Positions 35,914-44,118 of a stretch of DNA of 64,000 nt are shown one piece after another. The notes under the pieces were generated by a model. That model was not told where the DNA came from. It worked only from the letters and a program-made list of their open reading frames with translations, and made no database searches. The position numbers and the translations under genes are program-made. Every line of letters begins with the position of its first letter. Within the stretch, counting starts at the first letter, position 1. Location of the stretch: positions 4,960,001 through 5,024,000 of the forward strand of contig NZ_CP098740.1 of the NCBI RefSeq assembly GCF_026167665.1, in the 5' to 3' direction. Origin of the DNA: Streptomyces drozdowiczii. GTDB lineage: Bacteria > Actinomycetota > Actinomycetes > Streptomycetales > Streptomycetaceae.

Positions 35914-36912
35914 GTGATCGCCACCCTCCCCACCGCGGACGCCCTGCGCGCGGCCCTCGCCGGGCTCCTGGACGGGCTGCCGCCCAAGCAGGCCGGCAAG
36001 GCCGTCGACCGGCTCATCGCCCACTACCGGGGCACGATCCCCACCGACGCCCCGGTGCTCCGCGACCGCTCGGACGTGGTCGCGTACGCGGCGTACCGGA
36101 TGCCCGCCACCTTCGAGGCGGTACGGTCCGCCCTCGACGCGCTCCGTGACGCCGCCCCCGACTGGGCGCCCGCCACGCACACCGACGTCGGCGGCGGCAC
36201 CGGGGCGGCGAGCTGGGCCGTCGCGGGGGAGTGGGAGGGCCACCGCACCACCGTCCTGGACTGGGCCGAGCCCGCGCTCGCCCTCGGCCGCGAACTGGCC
36301 GCCGCCTCCGGAGCACCCGCCCTGCGCACCGCCGACTGGCGGCGGGCCCGCATCGGCGAGGACCTCGACCTCGCCCCGGCGGACCTGGTCACGATCTCCT
36401 ACGTGCTCAACGAGCTGACCGCCCCCGCCCGCACCGCGCTCATCGACGCCGCCGCCCGGGCCGGCCAGGCCGTCGTGGTCGTCGAGGCCGGCACCCCCGG
36501 CGGCTACGCCCGCGTCATCGAGGCCCGCGACCGGCTGATCGCCGCCGGGCTCACCGTCGCCGCGCCCTGCCCGCACAGCGGCGCCTGCCCCATCGAGCCG
36601 GGCACCGACTGGTGCCACTTCTCGGCCCGGGTCAGCCGCTCCTCGCTGCACCGGCAGGTCAAGGGCGGCTCACTGGCGTACGAGGACGAGAAGTTCAGCT
36701 ACGTCGTCGCCACCCGGTTCACGCCCCTGCCCGTAGCCGCCCGGGTCGTCCGCAGGCCCCAGATCCGCAAGGGGCAGGTGCTCCTCGACCTCTGCACCCG
36801 CGACGAGGGCCTGCGCCGGGACACGGTCACCAAGCGGCACGGCGCCCTGTACCGCGCCGCCCGGGACACCGACTGGGGCGACCCCTGGCCGCCCCCGGAG
36901 GACGCGGTCTAG
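35914..36912 (+). CDS. Rsm22-family small ribosomal subunit methyltransferase-like protein
   Basis: A 332-residue protein with a SAM-binding Rossmann core (THTDVGGGTGAASWA, about residues 88-102, and ISYVLNELTA). A C-terminal part holds four cysteines, in APCPHSGACP, DWCHF and LLDLC. This spacing matches the iron-sulfur site described for Rsm22/METTL17, which assists assembly of the (mito)ribosomal small subunit. Whether it methylates rRNA in bacteria is unclear. The start is GTG 35914. It overlaps the convergent DDAH gene by 4 bases. Confidence 0.85.
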   Translation: MIATLPTADALRAALAGLLDGLPPKQAGKAVDRLIAHYRGTIPTDAPVLRDRSDVVAYAAYRMPATFEAVRSALDALRDAAPDWAPATHTDVGGGTGAASWAVAGEWEGHRTTVLDWAEPALALGRELAAASGAPALRTADWRRARIGEDLDLAPADLVTISYVLNELTAPARTALIDAAARAGQAVVVVEAGTPGGYARVIEARDRLIAAGLTVAAPCPHSGACPIEPGTDWCHFSARVSRSSLHRQVKGGSLAYEDEKFSYVVATRFTPLPVAARVVRRPQIRKGQVLLDLCTRDEGLRRDTVTKRHGALYRAARDTDWGDPWPPPEDAV

Positions 36913-37739
36913 CCGTTCGCCTCCGGGCCGCGCAACTCCTGCGTGCAGCACTTCACGCTGCCGCCGCCCTTCAGCAGCTCGCTCAGGTCCATCGGCACCG
37001 GCTCGAAGCCGCGCGCCCGGAGCGGATCGAACAGCCCCGTCGCGGCCTGCGGCAGCAGTACGTGGAGCCCGTCGCTCACCGCGTTCAGGCCGAGCGCCGC
37101 CGCGTCCGCGTCCCCGGCGATCAGCGCGTCCGGGAAGAGCCGCGCCAGGACCGCCCGGCTGCCCGGCGAGAAGGCGGGCGGGTAGTACATGACCTCGTCG
37201 GCCGCCTCGTCCAGCACGCACAGGGCCGTGTCCAGGTGGTAGTAGCGCGGGTCCACCAGGTCGAGGCCGATCACGGGGCGCCCGAAGAACTCCTGCGCCT
37301 CCGCGTGCGAGAGCGGCGACGACCGGAAACCCCGGCCCGCCAGCACGAAGGAGGCGGTCACCGCGAAGTCGCCCTCGCCCTCGTTGACGTGGTCCGGCTC
37401 GTGGACCTCGGTGAAGCCGTGGCCGAGGAACCAGTCCCGGTGGGCGGCCGCCTCCTCGAACCGCTCCTGGTACGCGAAGCGGGCGCCCAGCACCCGGCCG
37501 TCGATCACCGTGGCCCCGTTCGCCGCGAACACCATGTCCGGCAGGTCCGGCCGCGGCTCCAGCAGGTCGACGGTGTGGCCGAGGGCGCGGTAGCGGTCGC
37601 GCAGGTCCTCCCACTGGGTCTGCGCCAGCGGCAGGTCGACCGGCTTGGTGGGATCCATCCACGGATTGATGGAATACGTCACCTGGAAGTGGGCAGGGGC
37701 ACACATCAGATAGTGCCGGGGCGTGGCTGCACGAGTCAT
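36909..37739 (-). CDS. ddaH: Dimethylargininase (DDAH) / amidinotransferase-family hydrolase
   Basis: A 276-residue guanidine-modifying enzyme of the pentein fold. Visible are PDMVFAANGATV (substrate Asp/Asn), the acid/base His in YYHLDTAL and the nucleophile in GGGSVKCCTQELR, where Cys264 or Cys265 attacks the guanidine carbon. DDAH turns dimethylarginine into citrulline and dimethylamine; related enzymes act on arginine or transfer amidino groups. The ATG at 37739 has GGGAG six bases upstream. No ornithine aminotransferase gene is adjacent, though that is a frequent partner. Confidence 0.85.
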   Translation of the reverse strand: MTRAATPRHYLMCAPAHFQVTYSINPWMDPTKPVDLPLAQTQWEDLRDRYRALGHTVDLLEPRPDLPDMVFAANGATVIDGRVLGARFAYQERFEEAAAHRDWFLGHGFTEVHEPDHVNEGEGDFAVTASFVLAGRGFRSSPLSHAEAQEFFGRPVIGLDLVDPRYYHLDTALCVLDEAADEVMYYPPAFSPGSRAVLARLFPDALIAGDADAAALGLNAVSDGLHVLLPQAATGLFDPLRARGFEPVPMDLSELLKGGGSVKCCTQELRGPEANG

Positions 37740-38043
37740 GGAGGCTCCCCACGGATCGTCGCGGCGGCTGGTGGCCGCCGCGGCCGGTGCGTCGCACGGG
37801 TGTGTGCGTGCACTCATGGTGCGCCGTCCGGGGCCCCGGCGCTGTGGTCCGAACGGGTGGTTCGCGCGGACGCGGCCCCGGGGGCCTGTCGTGGCCGGTC
37901 ACCACCTGTGCTCTTTCATGACAAAGCGTGTGATAGTGCCCCCCGTGCGGCATCGGCCCTCCCACCCCGCTTCCCGACTCTGGCCACCTGAGGCGCAGGA
38001 TGGTGGGACCATGGGCAGGGGCAACGCAAAGGCAAGGGGATAG
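37740..38043. other. 304-base gene-free region
   Basis: Between the divergent DDAH and PrimPol-like genes. It contains CTTTCATGACAAAG (about 37914-37927, CTTT and AAAG around a 6-base centre), which could be part of a promoter or operator, and otherwise only G/C-rich sequence. I see no convincing coding frame or RNA gene. Confidence 0.4.
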
Positions 38044-38790
38044 ATGGGCGCCGATTTCGGCCGTAATCGCGGCTCAGAGAGCAAGATTTCCCAGTGGCTG
38101 CGGCGACGACCCAAGCCGCAGCAGCGTGAGGTCGACGAGACCGCACGGGAGGCGCTGCTCCTGGCTGTCGCCGAGGCCGGAATGCCGATCGCACCCGCCG
38201 CGCACCCGGTCGGCTACCGATGTTCGTGCGAACGCATCGGCTGTCCCACCCCGGCCCGCCATCCGCTCTCCTTCGCCTGGCAGACGCAGTCCACCACCGA
38301 CCGCGCCCAGATCGAGCGCTGGGCCCGCAGCCAGCCGCAGGCCAACTTCATCACCGCGACCGGCATGATCCACGACGTCCTCGACGTCCCGCTGGCGGCC
38401 GGCGAGCAGGCCCTCGAACGGCTCCTCGCCGCCGGGATCGAGGTGGGCCCCGTGGCCCGCTCCGGCGACGACCGGATGCTGTTCTTCACCGCGACGCGCG
38501 GCACCCCGGAGGACGAGGACGAGTGGTGGCCGTGCGAGCTGGACTGCCACCCCGAGACCATGGACGAGCATCCCGGCCTGCGCTGGCACTGCCGGGGCAG
38601 CTACGTCCTGCTGCCCCCGGCCCAGCTCCCCGGTGAGCTGGACGTCGCCTGGCTGCGCGGCCCCGAGCACCCGCTGCCGGATCCGCTGACGCTCCTGGAG
38701 ACGCTGACGGACGCCTGCGCGCGGTTCGTCGGCTCCGAGGGCCAGAGCGAGGTCGACCACGAATCGGTGGCCTGGCCGCTGCGCCGGTAG
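38044..38790 (+). CDS. Small PrimPol-like (bifunctional primase/polymerase N-terminal) protein
   Basis: A 248-residue protein with the start of an archaeo-eukaryotic primase-like Prim-Pol domain: the Cys cluster YRCSCERIGCPTPARHPLSF, then FAWQTQSTTDRAQIERWA and an ITATGMIHDVLDVP segment where catalytic acids normally sit. The usual Asp-X-Asp is not clear, and no helicase domain follows, so activity is uncertain. The ATG at 38044 follows AAGGGG. Stand-alone short proteins of this type are common in Streptomyces and are not tied to a plasmid here. Possible roles include DNA repair or a non-catalytic regulator. Confidence 0.65.
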   Translation: MGADFGRNRGSESKISQWLRRRPKPQQREVDETAREALLLAVAEAGMPIAPAAHPVGYRCSCERIGCPTPARHPLSFAWQTQSTTDRAQIERWARSQPQANFITATGMIHDVLDVPLAAGEQALERLLAAGIEVGPVARSGDDRMLFFTATRGTPEDEDEWWPCELDCHPETMDEHPGLRWHCRGSYVLLPPAQLPGELDVAWLRGPEHPLPDPLTLLETLTDACARFVGSEGQSEVDHESVAWPLRR

Positions 38791-38819
38791 CCGGGGCCGA
38801 GGGCTTTGCGTCGAGGCCC

Positions 38820-39800
38820 TTACGAGCCCTCCGCCGAGGTCAGCCCGGGCAGTCGGCTGAGCACGGTCACCCGGCCCGTGCCGGCGCCCTTCTTCGGCAC
38901 GTACACCAGCTGGCTGGAGACCCGCTCCTTGGTCAGCGTGCTCTTCACCTCACCGGTGAGCAGCGCCTCCACATCGGGGTCGACCGCCGGGCGCAGCCCC
39001 CGCGCGGCGGTCTGCCGCTCGAAGTGCCGGCTGCTGAAGAAGACCAGCGCCCCGCCGTCCTCGGTGACCAGCCCCAGCGGGGCGTACGCACCGGCGTCCA
39101 GCGGCTGGTCGGCGTACTGGTACGAGAATCCGGCCCGCCGGGTGTTCAGCCGGGCCTCCCGCCACCCCGAGGTGGCCGCCCCCGGCGCGAACACGTCCGG
39201 GGCGCCCTTCTGGAGGTACTGCGTGTAGCGCGTGCCGAGGTCGCGCGGGGCCACGGCCAGGCCCGGTCCGTCCGCCGCGACCGGCGCGGCGTCCGGCGCG
39301 AGGGCGGGCAGCCGGTTCTTGGCGACGACCGACAGATAGGCGGCCTTCCAGCCCGCGTCGGGGCCGGTCTTCGTGAACGCCAGCAGCCAGCGGCTGTTCC
39401 GCCCGCTCTCGTCCGTATCGCGGTTGGCGTCCGTGTCGGCGAGGAACCAGCGCGGCCAGCCCGCCTTCTCGGGGATGACGAAACGGGCATCGGTCAGCTT
39501 CAGCGGCTGGTGCCGGGAGTTGCCGGTGGGCGCTATCCGGTGCCGGGCCTTGAGCCCCGCCTGGTTGACGGCGCCGAGGGGGCCGGTGACCACGGCCGCG
39601 TCCAGCGCCGGATCGTACGCCTTGTCGGCGGCGTTGTACGCGGCGGTGAACTCCTTCAGCGCCCGGGCGGCCTCAGTCCTCGTCGCCGCCGGTACGACTT
39701 CCCGCTCGCCGTGCACCGTCACGCACCCGCTCGCCGTCAGGCTCAGCACCGTCGCCACCGCGAGCCCCGCCGCCCGCCGCACCGGCCCCAGACTTCTCAT
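38820..39800 (-). CDS. Putative lipoprotein of the efe iron locus
   Basis: A 326-residue protein with a lipoprotein signal (MRSLGPVRRAAGLAVATV and lipobox LTASGC, Cys26), so it should sit on the outer face of the membrane. The mature part has no motif that I recognise; it is rich in Arg, Asp and aromatic residues and looks alpha/beta. It is downstream of efeU on the same strand and starts 128 bases inside that gene, suggesting co-expression with the iron permease. A role in iron uptake or in the cell envelope is inference. Confidence 0.75.
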   Translation of the reverse strand: MRSLGPVRRAAGLAVATVLSLTASGCVTVHGEREVVPAATRTEAARALKEFTAAYNAADKAYDPALDAAVVTGPLGAVNQAGLKARHRIAPTGNSRHQPLKLTDARFVIPEKAGWPRWFLADTDANRDTDESGRNSRWLLAFTKTGPDAGWKAAYLSVVAKNRLPALAPDAAPVAADGPGLAVAPRDLGTRYTQYLQKGAPDVFAPGAATSGWREARLNTRRAGFSYQYADQPLDAGAYAPLGLVTEDGGALVFFSSRHFERQTAARGLRPAVDPDVEALLTGEVKSTLTKERVSSQLVYVPKKGAGTGRVTVLSRLPGLTSAEGS

Positions 39801-40641
39801 CCGCTGCTTTCCGCGCCTTCTGATCCGTCGCCACTGACCGTCCGAACCCTACCGGGGACAGGAACAGCGCGAGGGTCGGGACGAGATACAGCGCCCAGAC
39901 GGTGAGTTGGAGGACGGTGGGGTCCGGCTGGAAGTTGAACGTGCCCTTCAGCAGCGTCCCGTACCAGCTGTCCGGCGGGATCGTGGAGCTGATGTCGAAC
40001 GCCCGGTTCTGGAGTCCGCCCAGGAACTCCGCCTCCTGGAGGTCGTGCACGCCGTACGCCAGCACACCGGCGGCGACGACCACCAGCATCCCGCCGGTCC
40101 AGGTGAAGAACTTCGCCAGGTTGATCTTCAGTGCGCCCCGGTAGAACAGCCACCCCAGCACGACCGCCGTGACGATGCCGAGCACCGCGCCGATCATCGG
40201 GTGCCAGCCGTCGTCCGCCGCGTGCACCGCCCGCCACACGAACAGCGAGGTCTCCAGGCCCTCCCGGCCGACCGCCAGGAGCGCGGTCGCGACGAGCGCG
40301 CCGGTGCCCATGGCGAGCGCCGCGTCCAGCTTGCCGTGCAGCTCCGCCTTGAGATGGCGGGCGGTCCGCCGCATCCAGAAGACCATCCACGTCACCAGGC
40401 CCACCGAGACGATGGACAGCGAACCGCCCAGCGCCTCCTGCGCCTTGAACGTCATCTCCTGCGAGCCGAACTCGAGACCGGCGCCGAAGCCCAGGCTGAC
40501 GACGACCGCGATGGAGACGCCGATCCAGATGGGCAGCAGCTTGTCGCGGTTGCCGGTCTTCACCAGGTACGCGATGAGGATGCAGACGACCAGGCTGGCC
40601 TCAAGGCCCTCACGCAGCCCGATCAGGAAGTTGCTGAACAC
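39673..40641 (-). CDS. efeU: Ferrous/ferric iron permease EfeU (FTR1 family)
   Basis: A 322-residue membrane protein with seven helices and both FTR1 iron-binding motifs, REGLEAS (10-16) and REGLETS (126-132). These Glu residues pass iron through the membrane. It takes iron delivered by EfeO/EfeB. The last 45 residues are a Gly/Asp/Arg-rich tail that overlaps the lipoprotein gene by 128 bases. In the frame one base earlier, EfeU would stop exactly at the lipoprotein ATG (ATGA). The tail may therefore be an artefact of another indel, although I see no five-base run to blame. Confidence 0.92.
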   Translation of the reverse strand: MFSNFLIGLREGLEASLVVCILIAYLVKTGNRDKLLPIWIGVSIAVVVSLGFGAGLEFGSQEMTFKAQEALGGSLSIVSVGLVTWMVFWMRRTARHLKAELHGKLDAALAMGTGALVATALLAVGREGLETSLFVWRAVHAADDGWHPMIGAVLGIVTAVVLGWLFYRGALKINLAKFFTWTGGMLVVVAAGVLAYGVHDLQEAEFLGGLQNRAFDISSTIPPDSWYGTLLKGTFNFQPDPTVLQLTVWALYLVPTLALFLSPVGFGRSVATDQKARKAADEKSGAGAAGGGARGGDGAEPDGERVRDGARRAGSRTGGDED

Positions 40642-40671
40642 GTCTCGGTTCCCTTTCCGCTTCGAGTCCCG

Positions 40672-41928
40672 TTACGAGAACAGCGCCCGGCCCCACCAGT
40701 CGTCCTTGTCGCGGACGCCCGGCGGAACGGCGAAGTGCGCCGAACCCACGTGCTGGATGTACTCGTTGAGTGCGTCGTGTGCCGCCAGGCGCCGTTGCAG
40801 GGGAACGAACGCCTTGCGGGTGTCGCGCTGGTAGGCCAGGAAGAACAGCCCCGCGTCGAGCCGGCCGAGGCCGTCGGTGCCGTCGGTGAAGGAGTAGCCC
40901 CGGCGCAGGATCGTCGCCCCGCCGTTGCTGTCCGGGTGGGCGAGGCGCACATGCGCGGTCGGCAGCATCGCCTTCAGGAACGGCTCGTCGCGCTCCTTCG
41001 ACTTCCCGACCGGCGCGCCCTCGCCCTTGTCGCGGCCGAAGACGTCCTCCTGCTCCTGGAGCGAGGTGCGGTCCCAGGTCTCGATGTGCATCCGGATGCG
41101 CCGGGCCACCAGGTACGAACCCCCGGTCATCCACTCAGGACCGTCCCCGTCCCCGACCCAGACGTGCCGGGAGAGGGCGGCCGTGTCGGTGCCGGAGATG
41201 TTCCGGGTGCCGTCCTTGAAGCCGAGCATGTTGCGCGGGGTCTGGGCGTCCGGCGTGGTCGAGGACGTCTTGCCGAAGCCCAGCTGCGACCAGCGGATCG
41301 CGACGCGGCCCATGCCGATCCTGGCGAGGTTGCGGATGGCGTGCACCGCCACCTGCGGGTCGTCCGCGCACGCCTGGACGCACAGGTCGCCGCCGCTGCG
41401 GGACCTGTCGAGGTTGTCGCCGGGGAACTTCGGCAGGTCCACCAGCGCCTCGGGCCGCCGCCCTTCGAGCCCGAACCGGCCCTTCGCGAACAGCGAGGGC
41501 CCGAAGCCGAGGGTCAGCGTCAGCCGGGACGGCTTCAGCCCCAGCGCCTCGCCCGTGTCGTCCGGCGGCGCCTCGGGCAGGCCCCCGTAGGCCCCGTCGC
41601 CGACCGCGTGCCCGGCGGTCATCCGCTCGGCCGCCCGGGTCCACTCCTTGAGCAGCGCGACCAGTTCGGTCCGGTCCTTCGTCGTCACGTCGAACGCGGC
41701 GAAGTGCAGCCGGTCCTGGACGGCGGTGGCGATTCCGGTCTGGTGCGCCCCGTGGAACGGCACGGCGGCGCCGCTGTCCGCGGCCGCGGCCCGGCCGTCG
41801 TCATCGGAGCGGGCCGCGGCGACGCCCACCCCGGCCGCGGCGGCGCCGAGCGCGAGCCCGGCACCGCCCCAGCCCAGCAGTGCGCGGCGCGACGGGGTGT
41901 CGCCGCTTCCCGTGCGGGTCTCGGTCAT
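40672..41928 (-). CDS. efeB: EfeB deferrochelatase / DyP-type peroxidase, Tat-exported
   Basis: A 418-residue heme peroxidase. The N-terminus carries a Tat signal (SRRALLGWGGAGLALG). The DyP domain holds the distal Asp motif GFKDGTRN and, later, TAHVRLAHP with the probable heme-ligand His. EfeB oxidises ferrous iron for uptake by EfeU; the homologue has been reported to remove iron from heme while leaving the ring intact. It is the middle gene of efeO-efeB-efeU, 30 bases before efeU. Export through Tat fits heme insertion before secretion. Confidence 0.93.
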   Translation of the reverse strand: MTETRTGSGDTPSRRALLGWGGAGLALGAAAAGVGVAAARSDDDGRAAAADSGAAVPFHGAHQTGIATAVQDRLHFAAFDVTTKDRTELVALLKEWTRAAERMTAGHAVGDGAYGGLPEAPPDDTGEALGLKPSRLTLTLGFGPSLFAKGRFGLEGRRPEALVDLPKFPGDNLDRSRSGGDLCVQACADDPQVAVHAIRNLARIGMGRVAIRWSQLGFGKTSSTTPDAQTPRNMLGFKDGTRNISGTDTAALSRHVWVGDGDGPEWMTGGSYLVARRIRMHIETWDRTSLQEQEDVFGRDKGEGAPVGKSKERDEPFLKAMLPTAHVRLAHPDSNGGATILRRGYSFTDGTDGLGRLDAGLFFLAYQRDTRKAFVPLQRRLAAHDALNEYIQHVGSAHFAVPPGVRDKDDWWGRALFS

Positions 41929-41951
41929 GCCCGGAGCCTCTTCCCGGCCCG

Positions 41952-43088
41952 TTACTTCGTGACCGCGGCGGCCAGCTTGGACAGCGGCTCGGCCAGCGCG
42001 TTGACCGCGTCCGACAGCTCCTTGCGGTCCGCCTTGCCGACCTTCTCGTAGGAGGTGAAGTCGTACGAGGACGGGTTCGCGCGGTACTTGTCGAGCAGCT
42101 TGTTCAGCTCGGCGAACCGCTTGTCCAGGGTGGCGGTGAGCGCGGCGTCGTTCTTCGAGGCGATCGGCTTCAGCAGCTGGTAGGACTGCTCGGCGCCCTC
42201 GACGTTGGCCTTGAAGTCGACCAGGTCGGTGTGGCTGTAGCGCTCCTCCTCACCGGTGACCTTGCCGGTGGCGACCTCGTCCAGCAGCTCCTTGGCGCCG
42301 TTGGCCATCGAGGTCGGGGTGATGTCGGCGGTGCCGACGCGCTTCTGCCAGTCGGCCAGGTCCTTGTAGAGGACCGGCGCGAGGGCCTTCTCCTCGGCGC
42401 CGAGCTTCTTGTCCTGCCACAGCGCCTTCTCCAGGCGGTGCCAGCCGGTCCACTTCTGGCCGTCCTCCAGGCCGTCCGCCCGCACGTCGACCTTCGGGTC
42501 GATGTCGCCGAAGGACTCGGCGACCGGCTCGGTGCGCTCCCAGCCGATGCGGGAGTTGGCGTACGCCTTCTTCGCGGCCTCGATGTCCCCGGCGGCGACG
42601 GCGTCCGTGAAGACCTTGACCTTCGGCAGGGTCTCGTCGGCCTGCGCCTGCACATAGGTGCGGTACGCGGCGACGGCCTTGTCCATCTCCGGGCTGCGCT
42701 TGGCCGCCTTGCCGCCGCTGACCTCGATCTTCTGCCGGATGCCGTGGCCCTTCATGCCGGGCTTGCAGGCGATCTCGTACGAACCGGCCTTGATCTCGGC
42801 GGTGATGGTGGCCTTGGTGCCGGGGCCGATGTTCTCGCGCTCGGCGACGATGCGGTCGTCCGGGAAGAGGACGTAGACCTCGGTGACCTTGGAGCCCTTG
42901 TTCTGCACGGCCAGCTCGATGTGCCCGGCCGGCAGCTTCTTCTTCGAGACCTCGCAGGAGTCGTCCTTGGCGACGACCTGGACGGCCCCGTCGCCCTTGC
43001 CGTCGCTCTTCTCGGCGCAGCCCGTGACGGCGGTCAGAGCGGCCGCGGTGGCGGCAGCGGTGACAACGGAGAGACGAACGGCTCGCAT
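41952..43088 (-). CDS. efeO: EfeO iron-binding lipoprotein (cupredoxin + M75 imelysin domain)
   Basis: A 378-residue protein with a lipobox (LTAVTGC, Cys24). An N-terminal cupredoxin-like domain (about 35-125) has the metal-ligand-rich YEIACKPGMKGHG, and a C-terminal M75 domain (about 130-375) contains the iron-binding HXXE in GWHRLEKAL. It captures iron outside the membrane and feeds EfeB and EfeU. It is the first gene of the efe operon, with an iron-repressor box 70-88 bases upstream of its ATG, so it should be expressed under iron starvation. Confidence 0.93.
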   Translation of the reverse strand: MRAVRLSVVTAAATAAALTAVTGCAEKSDGKGDGAVQVVAKDDSCEVSKKKLPAGHIELAVQNKGSKVTEVYVLFPDDRIVAERENIGPGTKATITAEIKAGSYEIACKPGMKGHGIRQKIEVSGGKAAKRSPEMDKAVAAYRTYVQAQADETLPKVKVFTDAVAAGDIEAAKKAYANSRIGWERTEPVAESFGDIDPKVDVRADGLEDGQKWTGWHRLEKALWQDKKLGAEEKALAPVLYKDLADWQKRVGTADITPTSMANGAKELLDEVATGKVTGEEERYSHTDLVDFKANVEGAEQSYQLLKPIASKNDAALTATLDKRFAELNKLLDKYRANPSSYDFTSYEKVGKADRKELSDAVNALAEPLSKLAAAVTK

Positions 43089-43157
43089 CGGGGCTCCACT
43101 TGAGGATGAAGGAGAAAGAAGGAAGGGCCGGACAAAGCCGGGTGAGGCGGACCTAAC

Positions 43158-43176
43158 TTAGCCGAGGCTTACCTGC
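43158..43176. promoter_or_regulatory. Iron box (IdeR/DmdR-type) upstream of efeO
   Basis: The 19 bases match 13 of 19 positions of the actinobacterial iron-repressor consensus TTAGGTTAGGCTAACCTAA, with intact TTAG, AGGCT and ACCT blocks. It lies upstream of efeO only, since hmuV ends here. Confidence 0.75.
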
Positions 43177-43278
43177 TGGCCACCCCCGTACGCAGTGATT
43201 CAGCTCTCACTGTGCGGGCCCGGAAACGGCCGGATCACGGCCGACCCATGGACGTACCCCGCACAGGTAATGCACAGG

Positions 43279-44118
43279 TCAAGCGGTGCGGTCCGGGACC
43301 ACCAGCGGCACCCCGGTCCGCGGGTGCGGGAACACCTCCACCGGCTGCCGGTAGACCCGGCCGAGCAGCTCACCGGAGAACACCTCGCCCGGCGGGCCCG
43401 CCACCGCGATGCGCCCCTCATGCAGCACGGCCGCCCGGTCCGCGTACGCGGCGGCGAGCCCCAGGTCGTGCAGGACGACCACGACCGCGTCACCGGCGGC
43501 GGCCCGCTCCCGGCAGATCCGCAGCACCAGCTCCTGGTGGCGCAGGTCCAGCGCGGCCGTCGGCTCGTCGAGCAGCAGCAGCGGGGCCCGCTGCGCCAGG
43601 ACCCGGGCCAGCGCCACCCGCGCCCGCTCACCGCCGGACAGCGCGGAGAAGGGGCGCCCGGCGAACCCGGTGACCTCGGTGGCCGCCATCGCCTCGGCGA
43701 CCGCCGGATCGTCCTCGTCGGCCCGGTCCGTCCCGGCCCAGGGCGCCCGGCCCATCCGGACGACCTCCTCCACCGGGAACGGGAAGGCGAGGGCCGCGGT
43801 CTGCGGCAGGACCGCCCGGCGCAGGGCCAGTTCGGGCGCTGACCAGTCGGTGACCGGGCGCCCGTCGATGCGCACGGCACCGCTCTCGGCGGGCAGGTCG
43901 GCGGCGAGCGCGGCGAGCAGCGTGGACTTCCCGGCCCCGTTCGGGCCGACGAGGGCCAGCACCTCGCCCGCGTAGGCCGTCAGGTCGATCGAGTCCAGCA
44001 CCTGCCGCCCGCCGAGCCGGACCCGGAGGCCGCTGACCTCGGCGGCGGGCTCTCCGGCGGGCACGGGCACCGGCAGCTGCCGGGTGTGCGGGGCGAACAG
44101 CTTCCGGAGGGTCCTCAT
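43279..44118 (-). CDS. hmuV: Heme ABC importer ATPase HmuV
   Basis: A 279-residue ATPase with Walker A GPNGAGKST (about residue 55), the signature LSGGERARV, Walker B LLLLDEPTA and the switch His in VLHDLGLA. It has the length and Q-loop region (AVLPQTAALAFPF) typical of FecE/HmuV siderophore and heme importers. It powers HmuU in the inner membrane. Its ATG overlaps the hmuU stop (ATGA). It is the last gene of hmuT-hmuU-hmuV. Confidence 0.93.
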   Translation of the reverse strand: MRTLRKLFAPHTRQLPVPVPAGEPAAEVSGLRVRLGGRQVLDSIDLTAYAGEVLALVGPNGAGKSTLLAALAADLPAESGAVRIDGRPVTDWSAPELALRRAVLPQTAALAFPFPVEEVVRMGRAPWAGTDRADEDDPAVAEAMAATEVTGFAGRPFSALSGGERARVALARVLAQRAPLLLLDEPTAALDLRHQELVLRICRERAAAGDAVVVVLHDLGLAAAYADRAAVLHEGRIAVAGPPGEVFSGELLGRVYRQPVEVFPHPRTGVPLVVPDRTA

